The position numbers were made by a program, and so were the translations under genes. Shown here in pieces: positions 8,398 through 17,303 of a stretch of 64,000 nucleotides of DNA; positions within the stretch are counted from its first letter, which is position 1; every line of letters begins with the position of its first letter. The notes below the pieces were generated by a model. The model made no database searches and was not told the DNA's origin. It saw nothing but the letters and a program-made list of their open reading frames with translations. Source of the DNA: an uncultured Neomegalonema sp. (lineage in GTDB: Bacteria > Pseudomonadota > Alphaproteobacteria > Rhodobacterales > Rhodobacteraceae). The stretch covers positions 1 through 64,000 of the forward strand of contig CALDSD010000092.1 in assembly GCA_937911325.1 (NCBI GenBank). The letters run 5' to 3'.

Positions 8398-8925
8398 ATG
8401 AAATTGCCTGAACAGACAGTTCCCGCGGCCGGCGGTCCTTTCACCAAGAACGGTTGGATAGCGCCGCTTGTGGCGGCCGCGAGCGCGTTTGCCGTCGCGA
8501 GCCTGGGCGGAGCGCTCACGGATCTGGGCCCGTGGTATCTGGCGCTTGAGAAACCGTGGTGGCAGCCGCCGGGCGTCGCCTTCCCGATCATGTGGACGCT
8601 GATCTTCACGCTGACGGCGATCGCTGGCGTGCTCGCCTGGCGAGCCGCCGAGACCTTCGCTGCGCGGAGGGCTTTGATCGGGTTGTTTGGTGTGAACTCG
8701 GTTCTCAACGTGGCTTGGAGCGGCTTGTTCTTCACTCTGCAACGACCCGATTGGGCGTTGGTCGAAGCCGTTGCGCTATGGGCGTCGATCCTCGCGCTGA
8801 TCCTCTTCATACGGCGGCTGCATCGGGGCGCCGCGGGTCTTTTGCTGCCATACATCCTTTGGGTATCGATCGCGGTGGCGTTGAACTTCGAGGTCGCGCG
8901 GCTCAACGGCTATTTGCCGGTCTGA
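8398..8925 (+). CDS. tspO: TspO/MBR family tryptophan-rich sensory protein
   Basis: 175 residues with SD GGGGAGG before ATG 8398. Integral membrane protein with five predicted helices. The diagnostic WYLALEKPWWQPPG loop, the FPIMWTLIFTLTAIAGVLAW second helix and the NVAWSGLFF helix are intact. TspO proteins bind porphyrins and related tetrapyrroles; in alphaproteobacteria they tune tetrapyrrole and stress responses. An N-terminal extension of about 20 residues precedes the first helix. Confidence 0.93.
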   Translation: MKLPEQTVPAAGGPFTKNGWIAPLVAAASAFAVASLGGALTDLGPWYLALEKPWWQPPGVAFPIMWTLIFTLTAIAGVLAWRAAETFAARRALIGLFGVNSVLNVAWSGLFFTLQRPDWALVEAVALWASILALILFIRRLHRGAAGLLLPYILWVSIAVALNFEVARLNGYLPV

Positions 8926-9004
8926 CACAACGGGCCCTCATCCTGACCGGTCCGCCGGACGCGGCGCTTCTGGAGCGGGTCTTTGCAAAGCGTTGCGGGG
9001 ACGA

Positions 9005-9319
9005 TCAGAAGGCGTACTGATAGCCGATCGTGAACGTCCAGTCCGTTTCCATCTGTGGACCGTTGAGGTCCTGATAGACGGGTGTTCCAAACTCCGCAGC
9101 GATGCGATGGCCGCGGAGCACGCCACGCTGGCCGACGAGGTTGACGCCGAGGCTTAGGTCGACGGTTTCTCTGCCAAAATCGCCCGAGCGACCCGCATAG
9201 GTCAGACCGGGTAGAAGATCGAACGTACCCGTGCCGAGTTGCATCGCATAAGGCAGCCGCAACCGTGGGCCGCCCGCTTCCGACGGGTCAATCCCTGTGA
9301 AGCGGAAACTGAACGGCCC
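9005..9319 (-). pseudogene. Remnant of an outer-membrane 'MetA pathway/transporter'-type beta-barrel protein
   Basis: A minus-strand frame ending at TGA 9005 carries the C-terminal signature of a family of outer-membrane barrel proteins: an AVQFRFTG strand, LRLPYAMQLGTGTFDLLPG, GHRIAAEFGTPVYQDLNGPQ and the terminal ETDWTFTIGYQYAF ending in phenylalanine. The reading frame continues upstream only to a stop at about 9359, which lies at the nrdJ stop codon, so the whole N-terminal part is absent and no proper start exists. The piece between LLPG and GHR also looks shorter than in intact relatives. I read it as a gene fragment left by a deletion that ended next to nrdJ. Confidence 0.6.
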
Positions 9320-9359
9320 CGTCCGTTAGGGGACAGCGTTGGTCGCGGATCGCCCTAGT

Positions 9360-11693
9360 CTAGGAGCACTTGGAGTATCCGCAGTCTCCGCAGGTGGCGC
9401 AGCCTTCGATCATAAGGATGTGCGTCGAGCCGCATGCAGGGCAGGTCGCGCCGGCCGCGCGCTTGCCGCGCGGTTTGACATCGCCGTCGGTTCGTCCGGC
9501 TGGGTCTTCCAGCAGAGCCGTCCCGGGCTCGAGAAAGCCGATCTCGACCATGTGCCGCTCGATCACGCCGCCGATCGCGGCGAGAATGGAGGGGACGTAT
9601 TTGCCACCCATCCAGGCGCCGCCGCGCGGGTCGAAGACCGCTTTCAATTCTTCAACGACGAAAGAGACGTCGCCGCCACGCCGGAAAACCGCCGAGATCA
9701 TCCGCGTCAACGCCACGGTCCAGGCGTAGTGCTCCATGTTCTTCGAGTTGATGAACACTTCGAAGGGGCGACGGCGCTCGCCCACGACCACATCGTTGAG
9801 CGTGATGTAGATGGCGTGCGCGCTCTCGGGCCAGCGCAGCTTGTAGGTGGCGCCGACGAGGGACTCCGGGCGCTCGAGCGGTTCGCGCATGTAGATGACG
9901 TCGGCGCCTTCGGCCAGCGGATGCTCCGGTCCGCCGTCGCTCTCGGCATGGGTCTCCTGTTTCTCGACAGGCGCGTCGTTTGAACTGAGCACAGAGCCAG
10001 TGACCGCGTTGGGGCGATAGGTCGTGCAGCCTTTGCAGCCCGTCTCGTAGGCGAGCGCGTAAACGTCCTTGAACGCTTCGAACGAGATGTCCTCAGGGAC
10101 GTTGATGGTCTTCGAGATGGCGCTGTCGACGTGCTGCTGCGCGGCCGCCTGCATCTTCACATGGTCTTCCGGCGCCAGGGTCTGAGCGCTGACGAAGTGC
10201 TCCGGCAGCTCCACATCGGCGCCAAACTTCTCTCGATAGAGCCGCACCGCGTAGTCGACGACCTCTTCCTCGGTGCGCGACCCGTCGTGCTGAAGCACCT
10301 TGCGCGTGTACGAGTAGGCGAAGACAGGCTCGACGCCTGAGGAGACGTTGCCCGCATAGAGCGAGATGGTGCCGGTCGGCGCGATCGAGGTCAGCAGCGC
10401 GTTGCGGATCCCATGTTCCGCGATCGCCGCGCGGACATCGTCGTCCAGCTCCGAAACGTGTTCGCCGGCGAGATACTTGTCCTTGTCGAACAGAGGGAAC
10501 GCGCCCTTCTCCTTGGCGAGTTCGACCGACCCGAGATAGGCGGCCCGCTCCACCGCAGCCATCCATGCTTTCGTCTGTTCAACGGCCTCGTCCGAGCCGT
10601 AGCGCAGGCCCATCATCAAGAGCGCATCCGCCAGCCCGGTGACGCCGAGGCCGATCCGCCGCTTCGCTTGCGCTTCCTGTGCTTGCGCCTCCAGCGCGAA
10701 GCGGGATGCGTCGACGACGTTGTCCATCATCCGCACGGCGACGGCGACAATGTCGGCGAGCGCCTCTTCATCGATGCGCGCGGTCTCCTCGAACGGGTCC
10801 TGCACCAGGCGGGCGAGGTTGATCGAGCCGAGCAGGCAGGCGCCATAGGGCGGCAACGGCTGCTCGCCGCAGGGATTGGTGGCGCTGATCGTCTCGCAGT
10901 AGTTCAGATTGTTCCGATCGTTGATACGGTCGATGAAGATCACGCCTGGTTCTGCGTAGTCATAAGTCGCGCGCATGATCTGATCCCAGAGCGCGCGCGC
11001 TTCCAGCGTCTTGTAGACCTTGCCATCGAAGACCAGCTCCCACGAGCCGTCGTTCTTCACCGCCTCCATAAACGCGTCCGTCGCCAGAACCGACAGATTG
11101 AAGTTGCGCAGCCGCGCCGGGTCGGATTTGGCGGCGATGAAATCTTCGATGTCTGGATGATCGCACCGCATCGTCGCCATCATCGCGCCGCGCCGGGATC
11201 CGGCGGACATGATCGTGCGGCACATCGCGTCCCAGACATCCATGAATGAGAGTGGACCCGAGGCGTCCGCGCCGACGCCCTTCACATGCGAGCCCTTGGG
11301 GCGGATCGTCGAGAAATCATATCCGATGCCGCCGCCATGCTGCATCGTCACCGCCGCCTCGCGCAGCATGTCGAAGATCCCGCTCATGTCGTCGGGGATC
11401 GTCCCCATGACAAAGCAATTGAACAGCGTCACCGAACGCTCGGTGCCGGCGCCGGCGAGAATGCGGCCCGCCGGCAGGTATTTGAAGTCCTCAAGCGCCT
11501 CGTAGAACCGGTTCTCCCACTCTTTGCGCTCTTTTGGTTTCTCCACGGCGGCCAGCGCGCGCGCGACGCGGCGCCAACTGTCTTCGACCGTCGCATCGAA
11601 ATGCGTCGCTGGGTCCCCATCGCGGCCAGAGGATTTGAACCGGTACTTCATATCCCAGATCTGTTCGGCGATTGGAGCGGAGAAACGGGTCAT
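9360..11693 (-). CDS. nrdJ: Adenosylcobalamin-dependent (class II) ribonucleotide reductase
   Basis: 777 residues. Reduces ribonucleotides to deoxyribonucleotides with an AdoCbl-generated thiyl radical, so it works with or without oxygen but requires vitamin B12. Landmarks: KYLPAGRILAGAGT, the NCFVMG cysteine, SGIFDMLREAAVTMQHGGGIGYDFS, the active-site NPCGEQPLPPYGACLLGS loop and a C-terminal zinc-ribbon-like tail with CPACGS and CATCGDCGYSKC. Length is normal for the long bacterial NrdJ. ATG 11693 is preferred to a TTG at 11714. The upstream region carries NrdR/DnaA-like elements. It ends directly against the remnant at 9005-9319. Confidence 0.96.
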   Translation of the reverse strand: MTRFSAPIAEQIWDMKYRFKSSGRDGDPATHFDATVEDSWRRVARALAAVEKPKERKEWENRFYEALEDFKYLPAGRILAGAGTERSVTLFNCFVMGTIPDDMSGIFDMLREAAVTMQHGGGIGYDFSTIRPKGSHVKGVGADASGPLSFMDVWDAMCRTIMSAGSRRGAMMATMRCDHPDIEDFIAAKSDPARLRNFNLSVLATDAFMEAVKNDGSWELVFDGKVYKTLEARALWDQIMRATYDYAEPGVIFIDRINDRNNLNYCETISATNPCGEQPLPPYGACLLGSINLARLVQDPFEETARIDEEALADIVAVAVRMMDNVVDASRFALEAQAQEAQAKRRIGLGVTGLADALLMMGLRYGSDEAVEQTKAWMAAVERAAYLGSVELAKEKGAFPLFDKDKYLAGEHVSELDDDVRAAIAEHGIRNALLTSIAPTGTISLYAGNVSSGVEPVFAYSYTRKVLQHDGSRTEEEVVDYAVRLYREKFGADVELPEHFVSAQTLAPEDHVKMQAAAQQHVDSAISKTINVPEDISFEAFKDVYALAYETGCKGCTTYRPNAVTGSVLSSNDAPVEKQETHAESDGGPEHPLAEGADVIYMREPLERPESLVGATYKLRWPESAHAIYITLNDVVVGERRRPFEVFINSKNMEHYAWTVALTRMISAVFRRGGDVSFVVEELKAVFDPRGGAWMGGKYVPSILAAIGGVIERHMVEIGFLEPGTALLEDPAGRTDGDVKPRGKRAAGATCPACGSTHILMIEGCATCGDCGYSKCS

Positions 11694-11725
11694 TGCGGTG
11701 CTACCCAAGATCAAAGACTAACAAG

Positions 11726-11766
11726 ATATCCACATATACCTGTGGAAAAGGAGAACATATAGCGTA
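11726..11766. promoter_or_regulatory. nrdJ promoter region with NrdR-like and DnaA-box-like elements
   Basis: AT-rich patch 33-73 bases upstream of nrdJ in a GC-rich genome. Two ATAT cores (11726-11729 and 11757-11760) are exactly 31 bp apart, the usual centre-to-centre spacing of paired NrdR boxes, but the surrounding bases match the NrdR consensus only partly. The same patch holds ATATCCACA (11726-11734) and, inverted, TGTGGAAAA (11741-11749), each one base away from a DnaA box. Either or both could regulate nrdJ. Confidence 0.35.
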
Positions 11767-11878
11767 CTGAGGTGTTTGCCAATTGGCGCCTCGACCCGTC
11801 AAGAGACCTGTTGCTCAACGCGGACTGTGGCCGGAGCCTTGGAGTGATGCTTCGTTGTGTCGAAAGCGGAGGAAACAA

Positions 11879-13201
11879 ATGACATCGTTGGCGCGTCGTC
11901 CCTGGGTTCCTGAAACGTGCGAAGCGATGGTTCAGCGCCATGCGACGAGGACCGCCGGCGCGGACGCCGACGCCATCGACGCCCGGATCGTCGAACTGGT
12001 CGCGAGCAACCGCCAGATCCATGAACGGGACTGTTTCAACCTCAACCCCGCAACAAACGTCATGAACCCGAAGGCTGAGGCGGTCCTGTCGGCTGGGCTC
12101 GGCTCACGACCGTCGCTTGGATATCCGGGCGACAAGTACGAGATGGGCCTCGAGGCGATCGAGGAGATCGAAGTGATCGCGGCCGAGCTCTGCGCCGAGA
12201 TCTTCGACGCTCGTTTTGCAGAGATCCGCGTGCCCTCCGGCGCGCTCGGCAACCTCTACGGCTTCATGGCGACCTGTCAGCCAGGGGACGCGATCATCGC
12301 GCCGCCTGCGACGATCGGGGGGCATGTCACGCATCATGGACCCGGATGCGCTGGGCTTTACGGTCTGCAGATCCACAACGCGCCGGTCGATGCAGACGGG
12401 TACACGCTCGACGTCGACGCGCTCGCGAACTTGGCGCGAGAGGTGAAGCCAAAGCTGATCACAGTGGGCGGCAGCCTGAACCTGTTTCCACATCCGGTCG
12501 CCGCGGTGCGCGACATCGCCGACGGCGTCGGCGCGAAGGTGCTGTTCGACGCGGCGCATCAGTGCGGCGTGATCGCGGGCCGCGCCTGGCCGAACCCATT
12601 GGCCGAGGGCGCGCATCTGATGACGATGAGCACGTATAAAAGCCTCGGTGGACCGGCCGGCGGATTGATCGTGTCGAACGACGCCGAGATCGTGGAACGT
12701 CTCGACGCGATCGCTTTTCCTGGGCTCACGGCGAATTTCGATGCGGCGAAATCCGCGGCGCTGGCGCTGACGATGCTCGACTGGCGGGACTACGGCGCCG
12801 CCTACGCCGCCCAGATGATCGAAACCGCTCAGGCGTTCGCCCATGCGCTCGCGGCGAAAGATGTGCCGGTTTTCGGGCGTGCGCGGGGCTTTACCCGCTC
12901 GCATCAGTTCGCTGTTGAGGCCGCCGCTTTTGGCGGTGGGCAGGCGGTTTCCAAGCACCTGCGCAAGGCCGGGTTCCTGGCTTGCGGGATCGGCCTGCCG
13001 ATTGCGCCCGTCGACGGCGACATGAACGGGTTGCGTATCGGGACGCCGGAACTCGTGCGCTGGGGCGTCTCCGCCGCTCACGCGCCTGAGATCGCCGGTT
13101 TGCTCGCACGGGCTCTCGTCAGCGAAACGCCGGAAGACCTCGCCGAAGAAACGGCAGCGCTCCGAGCGCAGTTCAGCGAGTTGCGCTTCGTCCGATCCTA
13201 G
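11879..13201 (+). CDS. Serine hydroxymethyltransferase-like PLP enzyme
   Basis: 440 residues, starting at ATG 11879 with GGAGG 6 bases upstream. It has the SHMT fold-type I layout: NLNPATNVMNPKAEAVLSA near the N-terminus, the YPG and PSGALGNLYGF segments, DAAHQCGVIAG for cofactor binding and MSTYKSLGGPAGG around the PLP lysine. In housekeeping GlyA the lysine motif is TTHKTLRGPRGG, so this is a divergent paralogue, closer in character to 2-methylserine- or 3-hydroxy-amino-acid-acting SHMT relatives or aldolases. The exact substrate cannot be told from sequence. Divergent from nrdJ. Confidence 0.75.
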   Translation: MTSLARRPWVPETCEAMVQRHATRTAGADADAIDARIVELVASNRQIHERDCFNLNPATNVMNPKAEAVLSAGLGSRPSLGYPGDKYEMGLEAIEEIEVIAAELCAEIFDARFAEIRVPSGALGNLYGFMATCQPGDAIIAPPATIGGHVTHHGPGCAGLYGLQIHNAPVDADGYTLDVDALANLAREVKPKLITVGGSLNLFPHPVAAVRDIADGVGAKVLFDAAHQCGVIAGRAWPNPLAEGAHLMTMSTYKSLGGPAGGLIVSNDAEIVERLDAIAFPGLTANFDAAKSAALALTMLDWRDYGAAYAAQMIETAQAFAHALAAKDVPVFGRARGFTRSHQFAVEAAAFGGGQAVSKHLRKAGFLACGIGLPIAPVDGDMNGLRIGTPELVRWGVSAAHAPEIAGLLARALVSETPEDLAEETAALRAQFSELRFVRS

Positions 13202-13494
13202 GGACGAAACACGTCCCGGAACGCGCAGAGCGGCGCGGCTACGGCGGCTCCGCCGACGCCGCCGGAGATCAGGTTGGCGATGATCAACCCCAGGTCAGGC
13301 CAGCTCCAGGGTCCAAAGCCCGGCGCAAGACTGCCCGCGCCAAGGATCGCCAGCATCAAACCTGCGGCGCCGCCCCCCAGCACGCCGCCAAGGCTGCGCC
13401 AGGCCATTGAAAGGCTGAAGCGGGGCCAGACAAGCCCGACCAACCAGCCGCCCAAGACGCCGCCGCTCAAGGCGATGAGGTAACCCAGCACCAT
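13198..13494 (-). CDS. Small glycine-rich membrane protein
   Basis: 98 residues from ATG 13494 with GAGGT upstream. Three hydrophobic, glycine-rich segments (about residues 3-24, 34-52 and 68-90) with GGVLGG and GGGAAG zipper-like spacing. No named family recognised. Its stop overlaps the end of the SHMT-like gene by 4 bases (convergent). Confidence 0.6.
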   Translation of the reverse strand: MVLGYLIALSGGVLGGWLVGLVWPRFSLSMAWRSLGGVLGGGAAGLMLAILGAGSLAPGFGPWSWPDLGLIIANLISGGVGGAAVAAPLCAFRDVFRP

Positions 13495-13621
13495 TGTGAC
13501 CTCGCTTTGTCGGCGGCGCACTTGCGCGACACCGCTGAATTGCGGTCTATCATAGAGGACGTGGACCGGAGAAGGCTGCACACAGATGCGGCGGCCGGCG
13601 CGATCGAGTGGAGAGCAAAAT

Positions 13622-14098
13622 ATGGCGCGCGCGACCCATCCGGCGTCGTCGGACAACGGACCTCTCTTGCACCTGGTGAAACTCTGCGTTGGCGCGGAAG
13701 AGGTGGAAGACTTGGCGCTGTGGCAAACGGCCCGGAGCCTGGAGCGGAAGCGCCAGGGGCGCGATCCCCGGCCACGCCATACGACCCGCATGTTTCCGCG
13801 GCGGGCGGAAGAGCTGTTGGCTGGCGGGTCGCTCTATTGGGTGTTCCGCGGGGTGATCCGGGCGCGGCAGGTGATCGAAGCGATTGAGCCGGTCGAGTGT
13901 GAGGACGGGATCACCCGGTACGATCTGGTCTTGAGCCACCGCATCGTGCTGACCCGGCCGCAGCCGCGCAGACCATTCCAGGGATGGCGCTACTTGCCGG
14001 CGAAAGACGCCCCAACGGACATTCCCGGTGATTTCGACGATCAACCTGATTTGCCGCCGGGCCTCCGCGAGGCGGTGAGCGAGTATGGCGTGCTCTGA
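13622..14098 (+). CDS. DUF1489 family protein
   Basis: 158 residues. The LHLVKLCVGAEEVEDLALWQ start, the HTTRMFPRRAEELLAGGSLYWVFRGVI middle and the RPFQGWRYLP end are characteristic of alphaproteobacterial DUF1489 (PF07370). Function unknown; soluble and probably cytosolic, with no signal or membrane segment. ATG 13622 is used because earlier starts extend into sequence antisense to the divergent small membrane gene's leader. Confidence 0.85.
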   Translation: MARATHPASSDNGPLLHLVKLCVGAEEVEDLALWQTARSLERKRQGRDPRPRHTTRMFPRRAEELLAGGSLYWVFRGVIRARQVIEAIEPVECEDGITRYDLVLSHRIVLTRPQPRRPFQGWRYLPAKDAPTDIPGDFDDQPDLPPGLREAVSEYGVL

Positions 14099-14107
14099 GC
14101 GCCGAGC

Positions 14108-15298
14108 TCACCAGACTTCGCGCAACGCGTCCGAGGGGTCTCGCTCGCACCAATGAAACTCGCAGGTCGGGGGGCGACCATCCGGGCGCGGGTTCTGGTT
14201 TGGCGGACTGAAGGGCGCCAAATGCGCTTTGAGCCGTGTCAGAAAACCATTCCTGTCATCGTGCGAGATCTTTCCCTCAAGGAGAGCCTTGTCGAGCGCA
14301 GGATCGCCGATGGAGACGACGGACCGCCGCTCGCCCCGGTCGAACCAATCCTCGATTCGCGAGATATGCGGCGGTAAGCCGCCGTCTTCGACCCAGCTGT
14401 CGACGACCAGATATGCTCCGTTTCGCCGGTTCAGCAGCAGAACGCCGAAATGGTCGGTCGGCAGCACAAGATTTGGGGTCCGATGAACAAAGCGGCCATG
14501 CTGCGTCGAGAAGAAACGCAGATGCCCTAACTTCTCCAGTCGGCGGATCAGGAACCACATCGTGGTCGCCTCATCCGTGCAGACCAGCGGTTGATGGTCC
14601 ATGTTGCCGTCAAAGCCGCCGCGGTCCCGCTTCAGGGTGTCAAACTCGTTCTCGAATATGTACGCGGCGATCCGGATGCCGCGCAGCTCCACGATCTCCT
14701 CTTCCGTGAGATAGCCGGAAGCGACGAACCGGCGCTCATGCTCGGTCAGGGCGAAACGGCGCGCCGCGTCGGTTTCAAAAAGGGCGGCGATGGCGCGCCA
14801 GGTCGTTTTCCGCAGCGGTTGCGCGAAAACGTCTGGATAGCGATTGCCCCATTTGATGATGAAGCAGTCTTCGTATCCTTCGCTCGCCAGCCGTGCTCTG
14901 TAGGCGGTTTGCGCGGCCTGAGCGAGCGATATGCGGGAAACGGCGTCGTATCCGGTCTCGCGCATGAACGTCGCCAGCGCGCGAAATGCGGCCGCCGCCT
15001 GATACGAGCTTGCGCTGGCCAGTTGCAGATGGACCGTCGAGCGCAGGTCGATCTTGAACGGAGGACGCCTGCGCGCATCCTGGGCGAGGATGTCGACGGC
15101 CTGCAAGCGCCAAACGTCGAACAGGAAGATGCTCGGCGCCAGAAGCAGATATCCGCCGGGCGTCAGATGATAGATCTCGCAGAGGCTCAGGCGCTCGAAC
15201 AAAGGGTCGAAAGGCGATCGCTCATCAGCTGTCGAGCCGGAACCGAAGGCGACGGTCGCCGACATGATCATTGCGAAAAGAAGCTGTCGCCACCGCAT
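14108..15298 (-). CDS. Secreted protein with transglutaminase-like Cys-His-Asp triad
   Basis: 396 residues with SD AGGGGG before ATG 15298. Residues 1-23 are a signal peptide (MRWRQLLFAMIMSATVAFG). I do not recognise a named family. The C-terminal half has C240 in VCTDEATTMWFLI at the start of a helix, H283 in DHFGVLLL and D300 in YLVVDSW, with the 43- and 17-residue spacings and strand contexts of a transglutaminase/papain-like core (PF01841-type). The N-terminal half is mostly helical. A periplasmic peptidase or amidase-like role is inferred from the triad only. Convergent with DUF1489 (10 bases). Confidence 0.65.
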   Translation of the reverse strand: MRWRQLLFAMIMSATVAFGSGSTADERSPFDPLFERLSLCEIYHLTPGGYLLLAPSIFLFDVWRLQAVDILAQDARRRPPFKIDLRSTVHLQLASASSYQAAAAFRALATFMRETGYDAVSRISLAQAAQTAYRARLASEGYEDCFIIKWGNRYPDVFAQPLRKTTWRAIAALFETDAARRFALTEHERRFVASGYLTEEEIVELRGIRIAAYIFENEFDTLKRDRGGFDGNMDHQPLVCTDEATTMWFLIRRLEKLGHLRFFSTQHGRFVHRTPNLVLPTDHFGVLLLNRRNGAYLVVDSWVEDGGLPPHISRIEDWFDRGERRSVVSIGDPALDKALLEGKISHDDRNGFLTRLKAHLAPFSPPNQNPRPDGRPPTCEFHWCERDPSDALREVW

Positions 15299-15413
15299 GC
15301 GTCACCCCCTTTGGCGAAACCTCCGGCGAACCAGTCTTCGAGATGTTACCCTCTGTCGGCGGCTGAATGAAGGAAGCAAGGAGGCAAGCACCGCCTCCGG
15401 CGGGTTCCCAAGA

Positions 15414-15872
15414 TCAAATCCAGCGCCGAACCTTCGCCGCCCAGGCCGCGTATTCGTCGGGAAACGTTTGTTTCAACATGGCTTCCTCGCCAGCGATGAA
15501 ACGCTTGTTGATCAGCATCACGAACGCGGGCGCCGTGACGAAAGTCGACACCGCGCCGAGGCTGACGCACCAGCCCAGAAGTATCAGCAGGTCGCCGAGA
15601 TAGATCGGGTTCCGCGTGAACTGATACGGACCGCTGGTGACAAAAGTGGTCGCTGTCTCGCGCGGGATGATGCTGGTGCGTTCGCGGATGAACTGCATGG
15701 CGCTCCAGGCCATCACCAACAAGCCGATCAGGATCAGACCCCTGCCCACCCAGTGAGCCGCGGCATGCGCAAAGGAGTAGATCGGAAACTCCTGGCTGAG
15801 CCAGAAGGCGACGAACATACAGAGCAACAGCCAAAGCGGCGGCAGCTCGAGACGTTTGAGAAAATTGCTCAC
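15414..15872 (-). CDS. Isoprenylcysteine/phospholipid methyltransferase-type membrane protein
   Basis: 152 residues from GTG 15872, which overlaps the panC stop (GTGA), so translation is probably coupled. Four hydrophobic helices. The signature region TSGPYQFTRNPIYLGDLLILLGW and the C-terminal GEEAMLKQTFPDEYAAWAAKVRRWI are typical of the ICMT/PEMT family of membrane SAM-dependent methyltransferases. Bacterial members methylate diverse small molecules or lipids; the substrate is unknown. Confidence 0.85.
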   Translation of the reverse strand: MSNFLKRLELPPLWLLLCMFVAFWLSQEFPIYSFAHAAAHWVGRGLILIGLLVMAWSAMQFIRERTSIIPRETATTFVTSGPYQFTRNPIYLGDLLILLGWCVSLGAVSTFVTAPAFVMLINKRFIAGEEAMLKQTFPDEYAAWAAKVRRWI

Positions 15873-16747
15873 GGGGCCTCCGGCGACGCTTGCGTCTCAG
15901 GGATCGGCACGTTGTCGATCAGGCGCGCCTTTCCCAGCACCGCCGCGCCAAAGACGCGCCCGGGCCCGGCCGGCGGGTTTTGGCGGACGACGTCAAGGGT
16001 TTCTGCATGACGGGCGTCAACGTAGTCCACGCGCTCAAACCCGGCGTCCAGAACATGGCGTTCGGCTTGAGCAAGCGCTTCGGCGACCAGCGCCCCAGAG
16101 GCGATCCGGTCGGCAGCGGTCCGGAGCGCGCGGTTCAGCTCGGGCGCGATCGCGCGTTCTTCGGGCGAGAGATACCGATTGCGGGACGACATCGCCAAAC
16201 CGTCGTCTTCCCGGATGATCGGCGCGCCGACGATCTTGGTCGGGATGTCGAGATCACGGGCCATTCGCCGAATGATGGCGAGTTGCTGCCAGTCCTTTTC
16301 GCCGAAGACGGCGATGTCGGCTTGAGCCTGGTTCAGCAGCTTCGCCACAACTTGCGCGACGCCGTCGAAATGCCCTTCCCGGTGGGCGCCGCAAAGCACG
16401 TCGGACAGGCCCGACACGCGAACCGAGGTCGAGAAGTCGGGTGGGTACATTTCACCGACGCTCGGCGCGAAAAGCAGGTCGCATCCCTCTTTCGACAAGA
16501 GCTCGGCGTCCTGACCCTCGTCGCGCGGGTATGCGTCGAGGTCTTCGTTCTCGCCGAACTGAGTCGGGTTTACGAACAGCGTCGCAACCACCTTGTCCGC
16601 ACGCGCCTTGGCCAGGCGAACCAAGGACAGATGGCCTGGATGCAGCGCACCCATGGTCGGCGTCAATCCGACCGTGAGCCCATCGCGACGCCAAGCGCTG
16701 ACTTGGGCGCGCAACTCGGCGACGGTTCTTACGATTGGCAGGCTCAC
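15869..16747 (-). CDS. panC: Pantothenate synthetase
   Basis: 292 residues from GTG 16747. Condenses pantoate with beta-alanine using ATP to give pantothenate. Visible: GLTPTMGALHPGHLSLV (nucleotide HIGH-like motif), FVNPTQFGENEDLDAYPR, LCGAHREGHFDGVAQVVAKLLN, FGEKDWQQLAIIRRM and REDDGLAMSSRNRYLS. The C-terminal tail extends past the core by about 15 residues and overlaps the next gene by 4 bases. No panB is next to it. Confidence 0.96.
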   Translation of the reverse strand: MSLPIVRTVAELRAQVSAWRRDGLTVGLTPTMGALHPGHLSLVRLAKARADKVVATLFVNPTQFGENEDLDAYPRDEGQDAELLSKEGCDLLFAPSVGEMYPPDFSTSVRVSGLSDVLCGAHREGHFDGVAQVVAKLLNQAQADIAVFGEKDWQQLAIIRRMARDLDIPTKIVGAPIIREDDGLAMSSRNRYLSPEERAIAPELNRALRTAADRIASGALVAEALAQAERHVLDAGFERVDYVDARHAETLDVVRQNPPAGPGRVFGAAVLGKARLIDNVPIPETQASPEAP

Positions 16748-16769
16748 GGCAAGCTCGCTCTGACCCAGG

Positions 16770-17201
16770 TTAGGTCCAGCCTACGATATCTGCGTAGATG
16801 CCGAAATTGTTTACTGCGGCGGCGAGAACGAGGCCTGCGACGCCGGACATCGTCACAAGCGTCGTCCAGTTCGGATACCAGACGACCATGAAGGCCAACC
16901 CGCCATGCAGCAGGATCTTGGGCGCCACCCACCATGGCCCCATGGCGGCCTGCATCTGCCGGACGATGGGATTGGCTTCCACGGCTCCGCCGGTCGCGAG
17001 CGCCAGATCAGTCGAGACCACGTCGAGAAACCCGACGACGATCAGCGCCATCGCAAGCCACCAGGCGAAGCTTGACGCTTTGGGGCAATGCCGGGCGGAC
17101 AACGCGGCGTCTTCGAGAGCTTTTTGATCCGCCGCCGGCGCATCTTCGTGAGGCGGTTCCGTCTTTTGGGCCGGATCAATCGGCGCCGCTAAGTCGGACA
17201 T
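16770..17201 (-). CDS. DUF5658-like small membrane protein
   Basis: 143 residues. A charged, proline/alanine-rich N-terminus (about 40 residues) is followed by three hydrophobic helices. DVVSTDLALATGGAVEANPIVR is the recognisable motif of this membrane family, found in many proteobacterial hypotheticals. Function unknown. It lies 22 bases upstream of panC and likely shares its transcript. Two CtrA-like half-sites lie about 100-130 bases upstream. Confidence 0.7.
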   Translation of the reverse strand: MSDLAAPIDPAQKTEPPHEDAPAADQKALEDAALSARHCPKASSFAWWLAMALIVVGFLDVVSTDLALATGGAVEANPIVRQMQAAMGPWWVAPKILLHGGLAFMVVWYPNWTTLVTMSGVAGLVLAAAVNNFGIYADIVGWT

Positions 17202-17303
17202 GTCGATTTCGCCTCCAGATGCGGTTCAGGCTGGTTCGAAACTCTTTTTTAAGAATTCGGTTGCAGGCCTTTCAAGTGACAACCATTCAAACAGCCCGGT
17301 TTA

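Noticed and set aside
12104-13081. 325-codon minus-strand frame opposite the SHMT-like gene
   Set aside because: No domain character and fully antisense to a clear PLP enzyme.
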